Source of the DNA: Candidatus Scalindua sp.
Lineage (GTDB): Bacteria; Planctomycetota; Brocadiia; Brocadiales; Scalinduaceae
Length of the DNA: 39,832 bases
Assembly: GCA_018670825.1 (NCBI GenBank)
Contig: JABHIW010000166.1
Coordinates: 1 to 39,832, forward strand
Reading direction: 5' to 3'
Part shown: positions 23,431 through 32,795 of the stretch, piece by piece
How positions within the stretch are numbered: the first letter of the stretch is position 1
Layout of the letters: every line of letters begins with the position of its first letter
The notes under the pieces: model-generated
What the model was told of the DNA's origin: nothing
Database searches by the model: none
The model's input: only the letters and a program-made list of their open reading frames with translations
Position numbers and translations under genes: made by a program

Positions 23431-25467
23431 TCAATGGTAATGCATTTGATAAGTTTTTTCACTTTGTTCTATATGGGTTGAGATACAGGTTTCTGTAGAC
23501 TTGATTAATTCTATTTTTACCTGTTCTAACACATCATCCCAATCATTCCGCTGAGTTTGTCGAAATAAACGCATGGTTGGATACCACGGACTATCGGTGC
23601 GCTTAAGCAGCCAACGCCAGTCTGGTGCAAAAGGCAGCAGCGTCCAAACTGGCTTACCAATAGCACCGGTTAAATGTGCAACCGCAGTATCAACTGAGAT
23701 AACAATATCTAAATTAGTAATTGCGGCGGCTGTGTCGGCAAAATCATGCAGGTCGTTTTCCAGGTTGATTATGTTCATACCTTCTGCCGAATTGTTATTT
23801 TCAATAGAGGCTGGTCCCTTTTGAAGGCTATAAAGAGATATTCCGGGAATACCGGATAATTTGCTAAAATCAGCCAGTGAACAGGAACGATTATGGTCAT
23901 TCTTGTGACGACGGTTACCTGCCCAGACGATACCAATCTTAACATCCTTGTTATCTTCAAGTCTGATTCGCCAAGATTCCTTAAGCACGGGATCAACAGG
24001 AATATAATGCGTATCTGATGGAATAGATCCCATGGTGGTGTCAAATATTCTCGGCAAACTCAGGAGAGGAACATAAAAGTCAATTCCAGAGATAGGTTTA
24101 CGTGTAGATGCTTTCTCTATAATTCCATCAATTCCATCACCGTTTTTAAGCAAACGATGAAGGCTCTGCTCGCACTCTAATATTACATGCCCGCCTTCTG
24201 ATTTTACCATTGGCAAGTAACGTACAAATTGAATGATATCTCCAAAACCCTGTTCTGTGTGTATGAGGATGGATTTGCCATTTAATGGTTTACCATCCCA
24301 CATGGGTTGAAGATCAGTTCCGGAAGAGTGTTCATTTATGAGCAATCTCCATTCATATTCCTGCCAACCTTCCTTAAAGTTTTCTGTCAATAACAATGTA
24401 AGAGACCTGTTCAAGTGGGCATCTGCATAATCCGGTTCAATTTCTATCGCACGGCTAAAGCATGACGCAGCGTCATACACCATGCCATTTTCTAAAAGTG
24501 CATAGCCCAGGTTATTGTATGCTTCTGCATAATCCGGCTTGAGCTTTATTGATTGCCTATAGCTTGTCAATGCCTCGCTGAGTTTATCCAATTCATTAAG
24601 TGTATTGCCAAGATTATAATACGCCTCCGGATAGTCAGGCTTGAGTAGTATTGCCTTCTCATGGCTTGATATCGCTTCGTCATATCTACCAGACCCATGG
24701 AGTGCTGACCCGAGATTCTTGTACGCTTCCGCATAATCATGTTTGTGCCTTATTGCCCTATTGTAGCATTCTATAGATTCATCAAGTTTGTGTTGTTTTT
24801 CTAATAACGTACCAAGATTATTATGTGCCATTGCAAGTGCCGGTTTGAGTGCTATTGCCTGTTTATAACTTATGATTGCGTCATCAAGTCTGTTAAGTCC
24901 CTGAAGTGCAGCACCACGATTACAATGCAACTCGGCATTATGCGGTTTGAGCGTAATTGCCTTTTCATAGCTTATTATGGCTTCGTCCGGTTTCCCGCTT
25001 TTTCTAAGCGCGTTACCAAGATTGCTATGTGTATCGGAATCATCTGGCTTGTGTACAATTGCCCGTTTATAGTTAGCTACTGCTTCGTCATACCGTCCCA
25101 TTGCTTGAAGTGCATTACCAAGATTGTAATACGCTTCATCGTAGTCTGGTTTGAGTGCTATTGCCTGATTATATTTCCCTATTGCCTCTTCCAGTCTACC
25201 TGAGGCCTGGAATGCAGAGCCAAGATTATTATATGCAATTGCATTGTCCGGTTTGAGTACAAGTGCACGCTGAAGAAAAATGCAAGCCACATCAAAATTT
25301 CCTGTTTGCAGGTTCAGTGTTCCCAGGAGAGAGTTTGCATCAACGTTATCCGGTTCTTTCTCAAGTATTCTGTTATAAATAATAGATGCTTCAGTAAGAT
25401 TTCCCGTCTGGTGAAATCTTAGCGCTTCCTGAAGCATGTTTCCATTGCCTTTTAGCATCTGACTCAT
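23431..25467 (-). CDS. TPR protein with GT9-like glycosyltransferase domain (10 TPRs)
   Basis: The protein has 678 residues. Ten consecutive 34-residue TPRs occupy about 10-350, in the classic NNLG-AL---G--DEAI--Y--AI-LKPD form. A C-terminal domain of about 320 residues carries EQGFGDIIQFVRYLP, KIGIVWAGN, SLQKGPAS, SVDTAVAHLTGAIGKPVW and PDWRWLL. It resembles the donor-binding half of GT9 (heptosyltransferase-type) GT-B enzymes. The architecture parallels O-GlcNAc transferase (TPRs recognise a protein acceptor, GT-B transfers the sugar), but the catalytic family differs. It is probably cytoplasmic. ATG 25467 lacks a clear ribosome site. It is one of three paralogues in the run. The TPR-dense DNA makes recombination between them likely. 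Confidence 0.85.
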   Translation of the reverse strand: MSQMLKGNGNMLQEALRFHQTGNLTEASIIYNRILEKEPDNVDANSLLGTLNLQTGNFDVACIFLQRALVLKPDNAIAYNNLGSAFQASGRLEEAIGKYNQAIALKPDYDEAYYNLGNALQAMGRYDEAVANYKRAIVHKPDDSDTHSNLGNALRKSGKPDEAIISYEKAITLKPHNAELHCNRGAALQGLNRLDDAIISYKQAIALKPALAMAHNNLGTLLEKQHKLDESIECYNRAIRHKHDYAEAYKNLGSALHGSGRYDEAISSHEKAILLKPDYPEAYYNLGNTLNELDKLSEALTSYRQSIKLKPDYAEAYNNLGYALLENGMVYDAASCFSRAIEIEPDYADAHLNRSLTLLLTENFKEGWQEYEWRLLINEHSSGTDLQPMWDGKPLNGKSILIHTEQGFGDIIQFVRYLPMVKSEGGHVILECEQSLHRLLKNGDGIDGIIEKASTRKPISGIDFYVPLLSLPRIFDTTMGSIPSDTHYIPVDPVLKESWRIRLEDNKDVKIGIVWAGNRRHKNDHNRSCSLADFSKLSGIPGISLYSLQKGPASIENNNSAEGMNIINLENDLHDFADTAAAITNLDIVISVDTAVAHLTGAIGKPVWTLLPFAPDWRWLLKRTDSPWYPTMRLFRQTQRNDWDDVLEQVKIELIKSTETCISTHIEQSEKTYQMHYH

Positions 25468-25563
25468 AATTTTTTAAAGTTTTATACCTTGTAAGAATAC
25501 AGATATCAAATTATTATCTGGGAGCCGTATCTCTTATACCAAGGTTTCTTTCTCACAAATGTG

Positions 25564-27162
25564 TTACTGATTTTGATAGTTTGCATACGGATGTGGATCG
25601 AGTTCCGGATTATTTAAATCTGTGAGTTCTTGAATAATTGACTCAGCCTTTTTTGAAAACAGCTCAGACTGAGATTCTTGCCCTATTCTTTTCAGCAGTG
25701 AAGCTACCCGTAAGTACGAAACCTCATATTCAGGACAAACCGTTATTGCTGACTTGAAGCACTCAAGAGCCTGCCTGGTGTCCCCCACTACATCAAACTC
25801 TTCTCCCAACAATATCCATGTCTTTATTGAATGCGGCTCCTGTATAACCGCTTTACATAAACAGGCAATAGGATCTGTTGTTATTGATGCGGCAAACATG
25901 AATGTAAGGTAGTTTTCAGGTTCCAGCACTGCGGCCTCATCAAAAAGTTTGCGGGCCATTTCTTTGTCACGGTGTACCTGCATGGCAATTAGTCCATCGT
26001 GAAGAAGATTTTCAAAACGAGTAGATTGTAATTGAAGATGTCTCTCATTAACTATAGCCCCTTCCAGCTTTGAAAATTCTCCAAACAGATGATCCAGGAC
26101 AATCTCACGATTTTGCCCGTTAATCTGTCCCAGATGATGCCGGTAAAAATCCAATCTGTCATGTACATGTTGTATCTGTAGACGTTCTCGCAATACGTAT
26201 TGCCGTGCTTCGCCTGCAATGTGTTGAGTGAGCTTGGCATTATCTGTCAGTTGATTTAGAATATTAATCAACTCTGCCGTATTCTTGAAAAAAAAGCCTG
26301 TTTCGCCATTCTTAACTGACTCAAGGTATGGTTCCAGATGGGACACAACCGGTACCACTCCAGAAACCGCGTATTCCAGAAACTTTACATCTGACCGTGA
26401 GCGGTTAAATGCAAATCTCTGTAGTGGAGCAATGCCAATATCAATTTCTCCCAGAAAATTGTAATAATCATCCAGGGTCCCCGGCAAAGTTCGTTTCTTT
26501 TTGTGCTGCGGCAAAGAATCAAAAAGCTTCCAGATGGGATCAGAACACATCAGATGCAGAGTAACATTGGGTTTAGTAATTATCCACTTAATCAACGGCT
26601 CTGCAATTTCAGCCATATCTCCAAGATGTCCATGAGACCCACCCCATCCAATAACCAGACCCTGGTCTTTTTTTAATGATTTTTCTGCCGGGACATCCAG
26701 TATTTGATTGGGGAAGACAATGCAGTTTTTATTTAAATGACCGTAAAGTCTTTTGAGTTCATGCGATGTTACCTGTAAGGCATCACAGCAATTAGCCAGA
26801 CGATATCCCAGTGCTAAATTTTCCTTGTTTTTCCAAAAAAAATAGACCGGGTTCCACGTCTGCAGGGCATTAAGGTCATCTGCTATTTCATACACCGTAA
26901 GTTTACGTTTTTCTTTTCTTCCCCTGATCAGGGGAAGAAGATCCGCATCACAGATATTCTTTAAAATCAGGACATCAGCCTTCATCATTATTTCAGTTTT
27001 TTTCCGATGCTGGTTTGTTATATTGATCACGTACACCCCATCATCCTTTGCCATGGCTATACCTGGTGCATGCGTTCGGTAAAAATAGTCACCGCTGCCC
27101 GCATTCTGTGGTGGCTCAACCTGCACTATTAACATCGGAATTTTATTTTCTTTATGTCTCAT
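25564..27162 (-). CDS. GT-B glycosyltransferase with C-terminal TPR-like repeats
   Basis: This 532-residue protein has a GT1/GT4-type C-terminal Rossmann half at about 170-330: LVIGWGGSHGHLGD, IGIAPLQRFAFNRSRSDVKF, LEYAVSGVVPVVSHLEPY and NGETGFFF. The acidic residue of KFLEYAVSGVVPVV fits the nucleotide-sugar contact of GT4 enzymes. From about 390 to 510 there are TPR-like units (ARKLFDEAAVLEPENYLTF, RQALECFKSAITVCPEYEVS). ATG 27162 overlaps the stop of the upstream glycosyltransferase (ATGA), so the two are translationally coupled; GGAGG lies 11 nt upstream. Donor and acceptor are unknown. Confidence 0.8.
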   Translation of the reverse strand: MRHKENKIPMLIVQVEPPQNAGSGDYFYRTHAPGIAMAKDDGVYVINITNQHRKKTEIMMKADVLILKNICDADLLPLIRGRKEKRKLTVYEIADDLNALQTWNPVYFFWKNKENLALGYRLANCCDALQVTSHELKRLYGHLNKNCIVFPNQILDVPAEKSLKKDQGLVIGWGGSHGHLGDMAEIAEPLIKWIITKPNVTLHLMCSDPIWKLFDSLPQHKKKRTLPGTLDDYYNFLGEIDIGIAPLQRFAFNRSRSDVKFLEYAVSGVVPVVSHLEPYLESVKNGETGFFFKNTAELINILNQLTDNAKLTQHIAGEARQYVLRERLQIQHVHDRLDFYRHHLGQINGQNREIVLDHLFGEFSKLEGAIVNERHLQLQSTRFENLLHDGLIAMQVHRDKEMARKLFDEAAVLEPENYLTFMFAASITTDPIACLCKAVIQEPHSIKTWILLGEEFDVVGDTRQALECFKSAITVCPEYEVSYLRVASLLKRIGQESQSELFSKKAESIIQELTDLNNPELDPHPYANYQNQ

Positions 27163-28115
27163 TTATATATTTCCCTCCAGAAATGTATGAGTTCTTTTCC
27201 TTGTCTGTCGAATGTATATTCGCCAGCCCTCTTTGTTGCCTGACTCCTTATTTTGTCTATTATGCCGTCTTCACTATCTATAAGTGATACCACGTGTTTC
27301 AGTGTCCGTGCGCATTCAATGATATTACCCCTTTCACACCAGAATCCATTGTCGTCCGTGGCATATTCCAACCCGCCATCACCGTGGAAGCCAACTACTA
27401 TACAACCGCTGGCCATAGCCTCTATCGGAGGCAGTCCTAGTCCCTCGTAAACACTTGTAGATAGAAATATGGCGGATTCACTCATGATTTCAGCAACCTT
27501 TGATTCATTCACATTGTCGATACAGACCCAGGGAACCTGCTTATCTTGTTTATAGAGTCTGTTGAATAGATTCCTGATAAACTCCAGTTCGCCCGGAGAT
27601 TTTCTGGACATATATGCAATTTGCAGTCTCTTCTTGCGTGGTTTGAAAAGATCAAGATTAATTGCATTGTGAATAACCGGAGCCTCAGCGTAATCAAAAA
27701 CAGATTTGATAAATTTGCTAATAATATCTGAACAACAAAAAACATCTGAAATACCGTAGTCCTGCCAGGAATCACCATTTTGGAGCCCCTTAAAAACATA
27801 AAAATGATTCTGGCAAAAGAGATACTTCCTGTTATTAATATTTTTACATGCCTCAATCGCGGCCTTGTTGTCTTCCGGAATAACAATTATATCGTCTGGA
27901 GAAATCTGAAGATTTCCTTCTGCATAAAGTACGGGCACATTACAATCCAGCCATGGGGCCTTGAACCCAGTTTTATTGTGTACAACAAAAGCTGGATAGC
28001 CGTTTTCCACTAAATGGGAAACATGGGCGTAGATAACCTTCACACCACCAGATGGAACAAGGCTGTCATAGCTGATATATAAGATTCTGCCGTTATTTTT
28101 CACTGTTTTTACCAT
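27159..28115 (-). CDS. GT-B glycosyltransferase (GT1/GT4-like)
   Basis: The protein has 318 residues. The N-terminal half has LYISYDSLVPSGGVKVIYAH (acceptor-side Gly loop). The C-terminal half shows AIFLSTSVYEGLGLPPIEAM, the EX7E-type nucleotide-sugar motif of GT4, followed by ASGCIVVGFHGDGGLEYA. The length is a little short of typical GT4 enzymes, but both halves are present. It starts 4 nt after the stop of the upstream TPR-GT9 gene and overlaps the next gene, so it sits in the middle of a tight operon. It probably adds one sugar in the same glycan pathway as its neighbours; the sugar is not known. Confidence 0.82.
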   Translation of the reverse strand: MVKTVKNNGRILYISYDSLVPSGGVKVIYAHVSHLVENGYPAFVVHNKTGFKAPWLDCNVPVLYAEGNLQISPDDIIVIPEDNKAAIEACKNINNRKYLFCQNHFYVFKGLQNGDSWQDYGISDVFCCSDIISKFIKSVFDYAEAPVIHNAINLDLFKPRKKRLQIAYMSRKSPGELEFIRNLFNRLYKQDKQVPWVCIDNVNESKVAEIMSESAIFLSTSVYEGLGLPPIEAMASGCIVVGFHGDGGLEYATDDNGFWCERGNIIECARTLKHVVSLIDSEDGIIDKIRSQATKRAGEYTFDRQGKELIHFWREIYK

Positions 28116-28119
28116 GAGT

Positions 28120-30039
28120 TTATACCGTTAACATTTCAGCCATTCTGCTTTGTCGCTTAATTACGGAATAGAGATCAATCAGATTTTCTTTTACCTGCTC
28201 AAACACGGTAGTCCAGTCATTTGGTTGCAGTTGTCGAAATAAGCGCATACCCGGATACCAGGGACTATCTTCCCTGTTCAGTAACCATCGCCAGTCCGGA
28301 TCAAAAGGCAGTAGTGTCCACACCGGTTTGCCAATAGCACCGGATAAATGTACAACTGCAGTATCAACCGAGATTACAATATCCAGGTTGGCAATTACCG
28401 CTGCTGTATCGGCAAAGTCATCCAGCTCATTCTCCAGGTTGATTATGTTCATCCCTTCTGCCGAATTATTGTTTCCGATAGAAGCTGGCCCTTTTTGAAG
28501 ACTATAAAAAGATATTCCTGGAATACTGGACAAATTGGCAAAGTCAGCCAGTGTACAGGAACGATTACGGTCATTTTTGTGATGGTGGTTACCTGCCCAG
28601 ACTATACCAATCTTAGGATTATTGTTGTCGTCAAGCCTGATTCTCCAGTGTTCCTCAAGTATGGGATCAATTAAAATATAGGGGTTGTCGGAAGGTATAG
28701 AGTCCAGTTTAGTACCAAATATTCCGGGCAGGCTCAATAGTGGTACGTGAACATCAAATTGTTCAGATGATTCATTGCCCGGTGTTGTTTCAATAATTCC
28801 ATCTATCCCTGAACAGTTTTCCAGCAACCGAAAGAGACTTTTAGAACACTCGATTGTCACTCTCCCACCTTGTGCTTTAACCATTGGCAGGTACCGTACA
28901 AATTGAATAATATCTCCAAAACCCTGTTCCGTTTGTATAAGGATAGATTTGCCGTTTAACGGCTTACCATCCCACATGGGTTGCATATCTGTTCCAATGG
29001 TGTGGCCTTTTATATGCAATCTCCATTCATATTCGTGCCAGCCTTCTTCTAATTTTTCTGTCAGCAATAGTGCAAATGACCTGTTTAAATGTGCCTGGGC
29101 ATAGTCCGGCTTAAGTGTTATTGCCCGTTCGTAACTTGCTATCGACTCTTCAGGTTTTCCTGTTCCCTGCAAAACGGTACCTAGATTATTATGTGCTTCG
29201 GCATAATCCGGTTTGAGTTCAATTGCTCGACGATAACATGCCATCGCTTTGTCGGGTTTATCTTGTCTCATAAATGAAACGCCGAGATTATTATGTGCCT
29301 CAGCATAGTCTGGCTTAAGTTTGATTGAAAGGTTATGACTTTTTATTGCATCATCGAATCTACCCAATTCCTTCAGTACAATACCGAGATTGTTATGCGC
29401 TTCGGCATAATCCGGTTTAAGTTCAATTGCTTGATATTGACATGACAGAGCTTCATCCAGTTTACCTGATTCTTGAAGTACAGAACCAAGGTTACTATGT
29501 GCCACTGCACAATCCGGTTTCAGAACTGTCACCTGTCTATAACATTCTATTGCCTCATCGTGTTTACCTTGTTCTCTCAGCGTATTTCCAAGATTACCGT
29601 ACGCATCAATGTAGTCAGGTTTGAGTTGAATTGACTTCCTATAGCACACTACGGCTTCCTCAAGTTTCCCCTGTGCTTTAAACGTATTACCAAGATTATA
29701 ATGTGCATCGGTGTAGTCTGGCCTAAGTGCAATTGCCTGCCTATAACTCGCGATTGCTTCCTCAAACCGGCCTGATTCTTGAAGTGCAGTGCCTAGATTA
29801 CCATGAGCCATTGCATAACCCGGTTCCAGCTCAAGTGCCTTCCTGAAGAGTAAACATGCCAAGTCAAGCTTACCTGACTGCAGGTTAAGTGTGCCAGATA
29901 GGAAGAGTGCATCAATGTTATTTGGTTGCATTTCAAGTAACTTGTTATAACATTTTGCCGCTGAACCAAGATTCCCAGCCTGATGAAGCTTTAGTGCTTC
30001 CTGAAGCAAGTCCTTCTTGTTTTTTTTATTTAGATTCAT
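28120..30039 (-). CDS. TPR protein with GT9-like glycosyltransferase domain (9 TPRs)
   Basis: The protein has 639 residues. Nine 34-residue TPRs span about 10-320, several nearly identical to each other (AEAHNNLG three times in a row). The GT9-like domain is very close to that of the 678-residue paralogue: EQGFGDIIQFVRYLP, KIGIVWAGN, SVDTAVVHLSGAIGKPVW, PDWRWLL, WYPGMRLFRQ. Identity between the two catalytic domains is visibly high, so the paralogues are recent or homogenised. ATG 30039 has only a weak purine tract upstream. The spacing is 50 nt from the upstream paralogue and 4 nt to the downstream GT. A protein-glycosylating role is inferred from architecture and flagellar context. Confidence 0.85.
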   Translation of the reverse strand: MNLNKKNKKDLLQEALKLHQAGNLGSAAKCYNKLLEMQPNNIDALFLSGTLNLQSGKLDLACLLFRKALELEPGYAMAHGNLGTALQESGRFEEAIASYRQAIALRPDYTDAHYNLGNTFKAQGKLEEAVVCYRKSIQLKPDYIDAYGNLGNTLREQGKHDEAIECYRQVTVLKPDCAVAHSNLGSVLQESGKLDEALSCQYQAIELKPDYAEAHNNLGIVLKELGRFDDAIKSHNLSIKLKPDYAEAHNNLGVSFMRQDKPDKAMACYRRAIELKPDYAEAHNNLGTVLQGTGKPEESIASYERAITLKPDYAQAHLNRSFALLLTEKLEEGWHEYEWRLHIKGHTIGTDMQPMWDGKPLNGKSILIQTEQGFGDIIQFVRYLPMVKAQGGRVTIECSKSLFRLLENCSGIDGIIETTPGNESSEQFDVHVPLLSLPGIFGTKLDSIPSDNPYILIDPILEEHWRIRLDDNNNPKIGIVWAGNHHHKNDRNRSCTLADFANLSSIPGISFYSLQKGPASIGNNNSAEGMNIINLENELDDFADTAAVIANLDIVISVDTAVVHLSGAIGKPVWTLLPFDPDWRWLLNREDSPWYPGMRLFRQLQPNDWTTVFEQVKENLIDLYSVIKRQSRMAEMLTV

Positions 30040-30089
30040 TATATTTCTTAAGTCTTATGTAGGAAGGCTAAGGCGATAGCAAATCCAAT

Positions 30090-31580
30090 CTAAACCGGTA
30101 AGACTTCAACATTCGAATTGTCTTTTACGCAAGCAGAGATCTCTTGCAGCAACGCACTCTTCACCTCTTCAAATACTCCTGTCCAATCATTAAGTTTAGA
30201 TTGCCGAAACAATCGCATGCCAGGGTACCACGGACTGTACTCACGTTTAAGAAACCAACGCCAATCCGGTGCTGAATGTAAAAGTGTCCACACGGGTTTA
30301 CCCATAGCTCCGGCCAGATGTACTACTGCAGTATCCGTGGAAATAACAAGGTCAAGATTTTCAATAACGGCCGAGGTATCGGCAAAGTCATTTAAATACT
30401 CATCCAGACAGGTAATATTCATTCCCTCGGGTGGATTGAGGGTTTCATTTGAAGCCGGACCCTTCTGAAGGCTATAGATTTTAAGTCCTGGTATTTCTGC
30501 CAAAGGGGCAAAGTCGGCAAGGGAACATGACCGGTACTGATCCTTATACGTGGGCCTACCCTTCCAGACAATACCAATCTTGAAATCATTACTATGACAT
30601 AATTTTGTTCGCCAGTGCTTCACAGGTTCCGGATCAATCTCAATGTAAGGTATATCTGCCGGCATGTTGTCAAGGGATGTATCAAATATCCCTGGCAAAC
30701 TTAAGAGATGAATATGAGTGTCAAATATTACTTTTGATTTAGATTCTTTTTCAATAATTTTATCTATTCCTGCACAATTCTCCAAGAGACGCAGAAGATT
30801 CTTTGGACATTCAAATACCACATACCCCCCTAGTGCCTGGACCATAGGCAGGTAGCGGACAAATTGAATTGAGTCTCCAAAACCCTGCTCAACATGCACC
30901 AGGATAGACTTGCCGTTGAGTGGTGATCCATCCCATCTGGGCTGCTTGAAAGTCCTTGTAGCACAGTTCTTTGTATGCAATCTCCATTCGTATTCTGGCC
31001 AACCCTCTTTAAAGTTTTCTGTCAACAACAATGCGAGAGATCTGTTTATGTGCACACCAACATCGTCAGGTTTCAGCTTTATCGCGTTACTATAATATAC
31101 TATTGCTTCTTCGTGTCTGTTCTGTTTCTGCAAAACAGAACCCAGATTATTATATGCATCTGCATAGTCTGGTTTTAGTAATATTGCCTGACGACAACTC
31201 ACCTCTGCTTCGTCAAATCTGCCTTGCTCCTTAAGTGCATTACCAAGATTACTATGCGCCATTGCATAGTCTGGCTTGTAAATCAAAGACCTTTTATAAT
31301 TTCCAACTGCCTCCTTAAGTGCTCCTTGTCCCTTGAGTACTGTACCTAGATTATTGTATGCTGGTGCATGGTCTGATTTAAGTGATATTGCTTTTCTCAG
31401 GAATATACCTGCTGCACCAAGGTCTTCTGTTTGCAGATATAAAGTACCAATTAAAAAAGTAGCTTCAACGTGATCCGGATGCTGCTTAAGTGTTTTAAGG
31501 TAAAGTGCAGCTGCATTTGTAAGATCGCCAGCCTGATGATATTTAAATGCCTGTTGAAATAAATTATCGGTATTTCCCAT
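30090..31580 (-). CDS. TPR protein with GT9-like glycosyltransferase domain (5 TPRs)
   Basis: This is the third and shortest paralogue (496 residues from ATG 31580; TTG 31589 would add three). Five TPRs cover about 5-180, then comes the same catalytic domain: EQGFGDSIQFVRYLP, KIGIVWKGR, STDTAVVHLAGAMGKPVW, PDWRWFL, WYPGMRLFRQ. It differs more from the other two in the catalytic part (WKGR for WAGN). It is the first gene of the seven-gene minus-strand run. The promoter should lie in 31581-32005. Neither start has a clear Shine-Dalgarno site. Confidence 0.84.
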   Translation of the reverse strand: MGNTDNLFQQAFKYHQAGDLTNAAALYLKTLKQHPDHVEATFLIGTLYLQTEDLGAAGIFLRKAISLKSDHAPAYNNLGTVLKGQGALKEAVGNYKRSLIYKPDYAMAHSNLGNALKEQGRFDEAEVSCRQAILLKPDYADAYNNLGSVLQKQNRHEEAIVYYSNAIKLKPDDVGVHINRSLALLLTENFKEGWPEYEWRLHTKNCATRTFKQPRWDGSPLNGKSILVHVEQGFGDSIQFVRYLPMVQALGGYVVFECPKNLLRLLENCAGIDKIIEKESKSKVIFDTHIHLLSLPGIFDTSLDNMPADIPYIEIDPEPVKHWRTKLCHSNDFKIGIVWKGRPTYKDQYRSCSLADFAPLAEIPGLKIYSLQKGPASNETLNPPEGMNITCLDEYLNDFADTSAVIENLDLVISTDTAVVHLAGAMGKPVWTLLHSAPDWRWFLKREYSPWYPGMRLFRQSKLNDWTGVFEEVKSALLQEISACVKDNSNVEVLPV

Positions 31581-31589
31581 TTTATACAA

Positions 31590-32005
31590 TTAAGTGAAAA
31601 TAAATCACAAATTAGGCAATTCCATATAAACATACATGGTTTTTTGAAACTTATTGCGCTAAATACATGCCAAAGTCTGTTTCGGTCTGATATTTGTGTA
31701 CATTCAATGTAAATAGACAATTATTGAATTTATTAAGCCGTAGTATTAACTCCAGAAATAATGCAGTACCGCTAAATACAATTTGGCTCATAACCTTTAG
31801 TGTATTGCATAGTAATGAGTTACGAAATTCATTCAGATATAACCAAGAAGTTCTTTAGAAGAATTATTAATAAATTAAAATATATATTATGCATATGATG
31901 AAAAATCTTAATGGACTTTCAATTTGTTTATTTTTTAGTTTTTCCTGTATAAATTTCCAACACTGTAGGAATATATTTCTCCATTGAGTTCGTATCGCTT
32001 GAATT
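31590..32005. other. Divergent intergenic region between the two GT runs
   Basis: This AT-rich region of about 415 bp lies between the leftward seven-gene run and the rightward run. It must hold both promoters. TTTCC-TGTATAAAT near 31950 is a possible -10 for the rightward run, but no good -35 could be assigned. No sigma-28 or sigma-54 match and no gene were seen. Confidence 0.4.
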
Positions 32006-32734
32006 ATGAATAACTATATTTCACCTTTAAAAACAGATTACAGCTCCAAATATGATGATACTCCACGAATGGACCTGTTAAATCTTATTACCGAAGTGCC
32101 TGAGCGTGTGTTTGAAATCGGATGTGGAGCCGGTGCGACAGGGAAAGCGTTCAAACAAAAGTTTAAAGATATTGAATTTATTGGACTGGAGCCTGAAGAA
32201 AAGGCTGCTGAAATTGCGCAGACACGTCTGGACAAGGTTATAAGATCAGATATAGAAAAAGTACGGTTGGACTCGCTTGGATTAATTAAGGAATACTTTG
32301 ACTTAATTATTTGTGCCGATGTGCTGGAGCATCTTTATGATCCATGGAAGACTATCTTTACCTTGCGTGACTATCTTAAACCAAATGGAAGTATGCTTGC
32401 AAGCATACCTAATATACAAAACATTGATATCATTAACAAACTGGTGGATGGTCACTGGACATATTCTAAATACGGTTTACTGGATGCGACACATATACGC
32501 TTTTTTACTTTGAATGAAATTACAAAAATGTTTACCGGAACAGGCTTTAAAATAATTCAATGTTCTCATGCAAAACAGTCCGAATTGGACCGAATTAAAG
32601 AGTGGCCAACCGATATAGATTTTGGAAAGATCGTGTTAAAAAATGTTACCAGGGAGGAGGCCTCAAAGCTTTTTGTATTTCAGTATTTTATAATAGCGCA
32701 GAAAACTCCTTTCTTAGAAGCAGAAGAGATATAA
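32006..32734 (+). CDS. SAM-dependent class I methyltransferase
   Basis: The protein has 242 residues. Motif I is VFEIGCGAGATG at about 36-47 and the acidic end of strand 2 is FIGLEPE. Then come DLIICADVLEHLYDPW (Methyltransf_11/12 type) and YLKPNGSMLASIPN. Members of this group in glycan clusters methylate sugars or terminate chains. There is no membrane segment. ATG 32006 has no clear ribosome site. It is the first gene of the rightward run, 61 nt before the next. The exact acceptor is unknown. The later part (THIRFFTLNEITKMFTGTGF) is common in methyltransferases of polysaccharide loci. Confidence 0.85.
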   Translation: MNNYISPLKTDYSSKYDDTPRMDLLNLITEVPERVFEIGCGAGATGKAFKQKFKDIEFIGLEPEEKAAEIAQTRLDKVIRSDIEKVRLDSLGLIKEYFDLIICADVLEHLYDPWKTIFTLRDYLKPNGSMLASIPNIQNIDIINKLVDGHWTYSKYGLLDATHIRFFTLNEITKMFTGTGFKIIQCSHAKQSELDRIKEWPTDIDFGKIVLKNVTREEASKLFVFQYFIIAQKTPFLEAEEI

Positions 32735-32795
32735 AAATTTTAAGTAGTAAATTGATGGAATTAGTTTTTTAAGACAAAGACATGTTGCCCTTAAA

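Noticed and set aside
23431..31580. CRISPR-like array from the regularly repeated DNA
   Set aside because: The ~102-bp periodicity comes from 34-codon TPR units in continuous reading frames, not from direct repeats with unique spacers.
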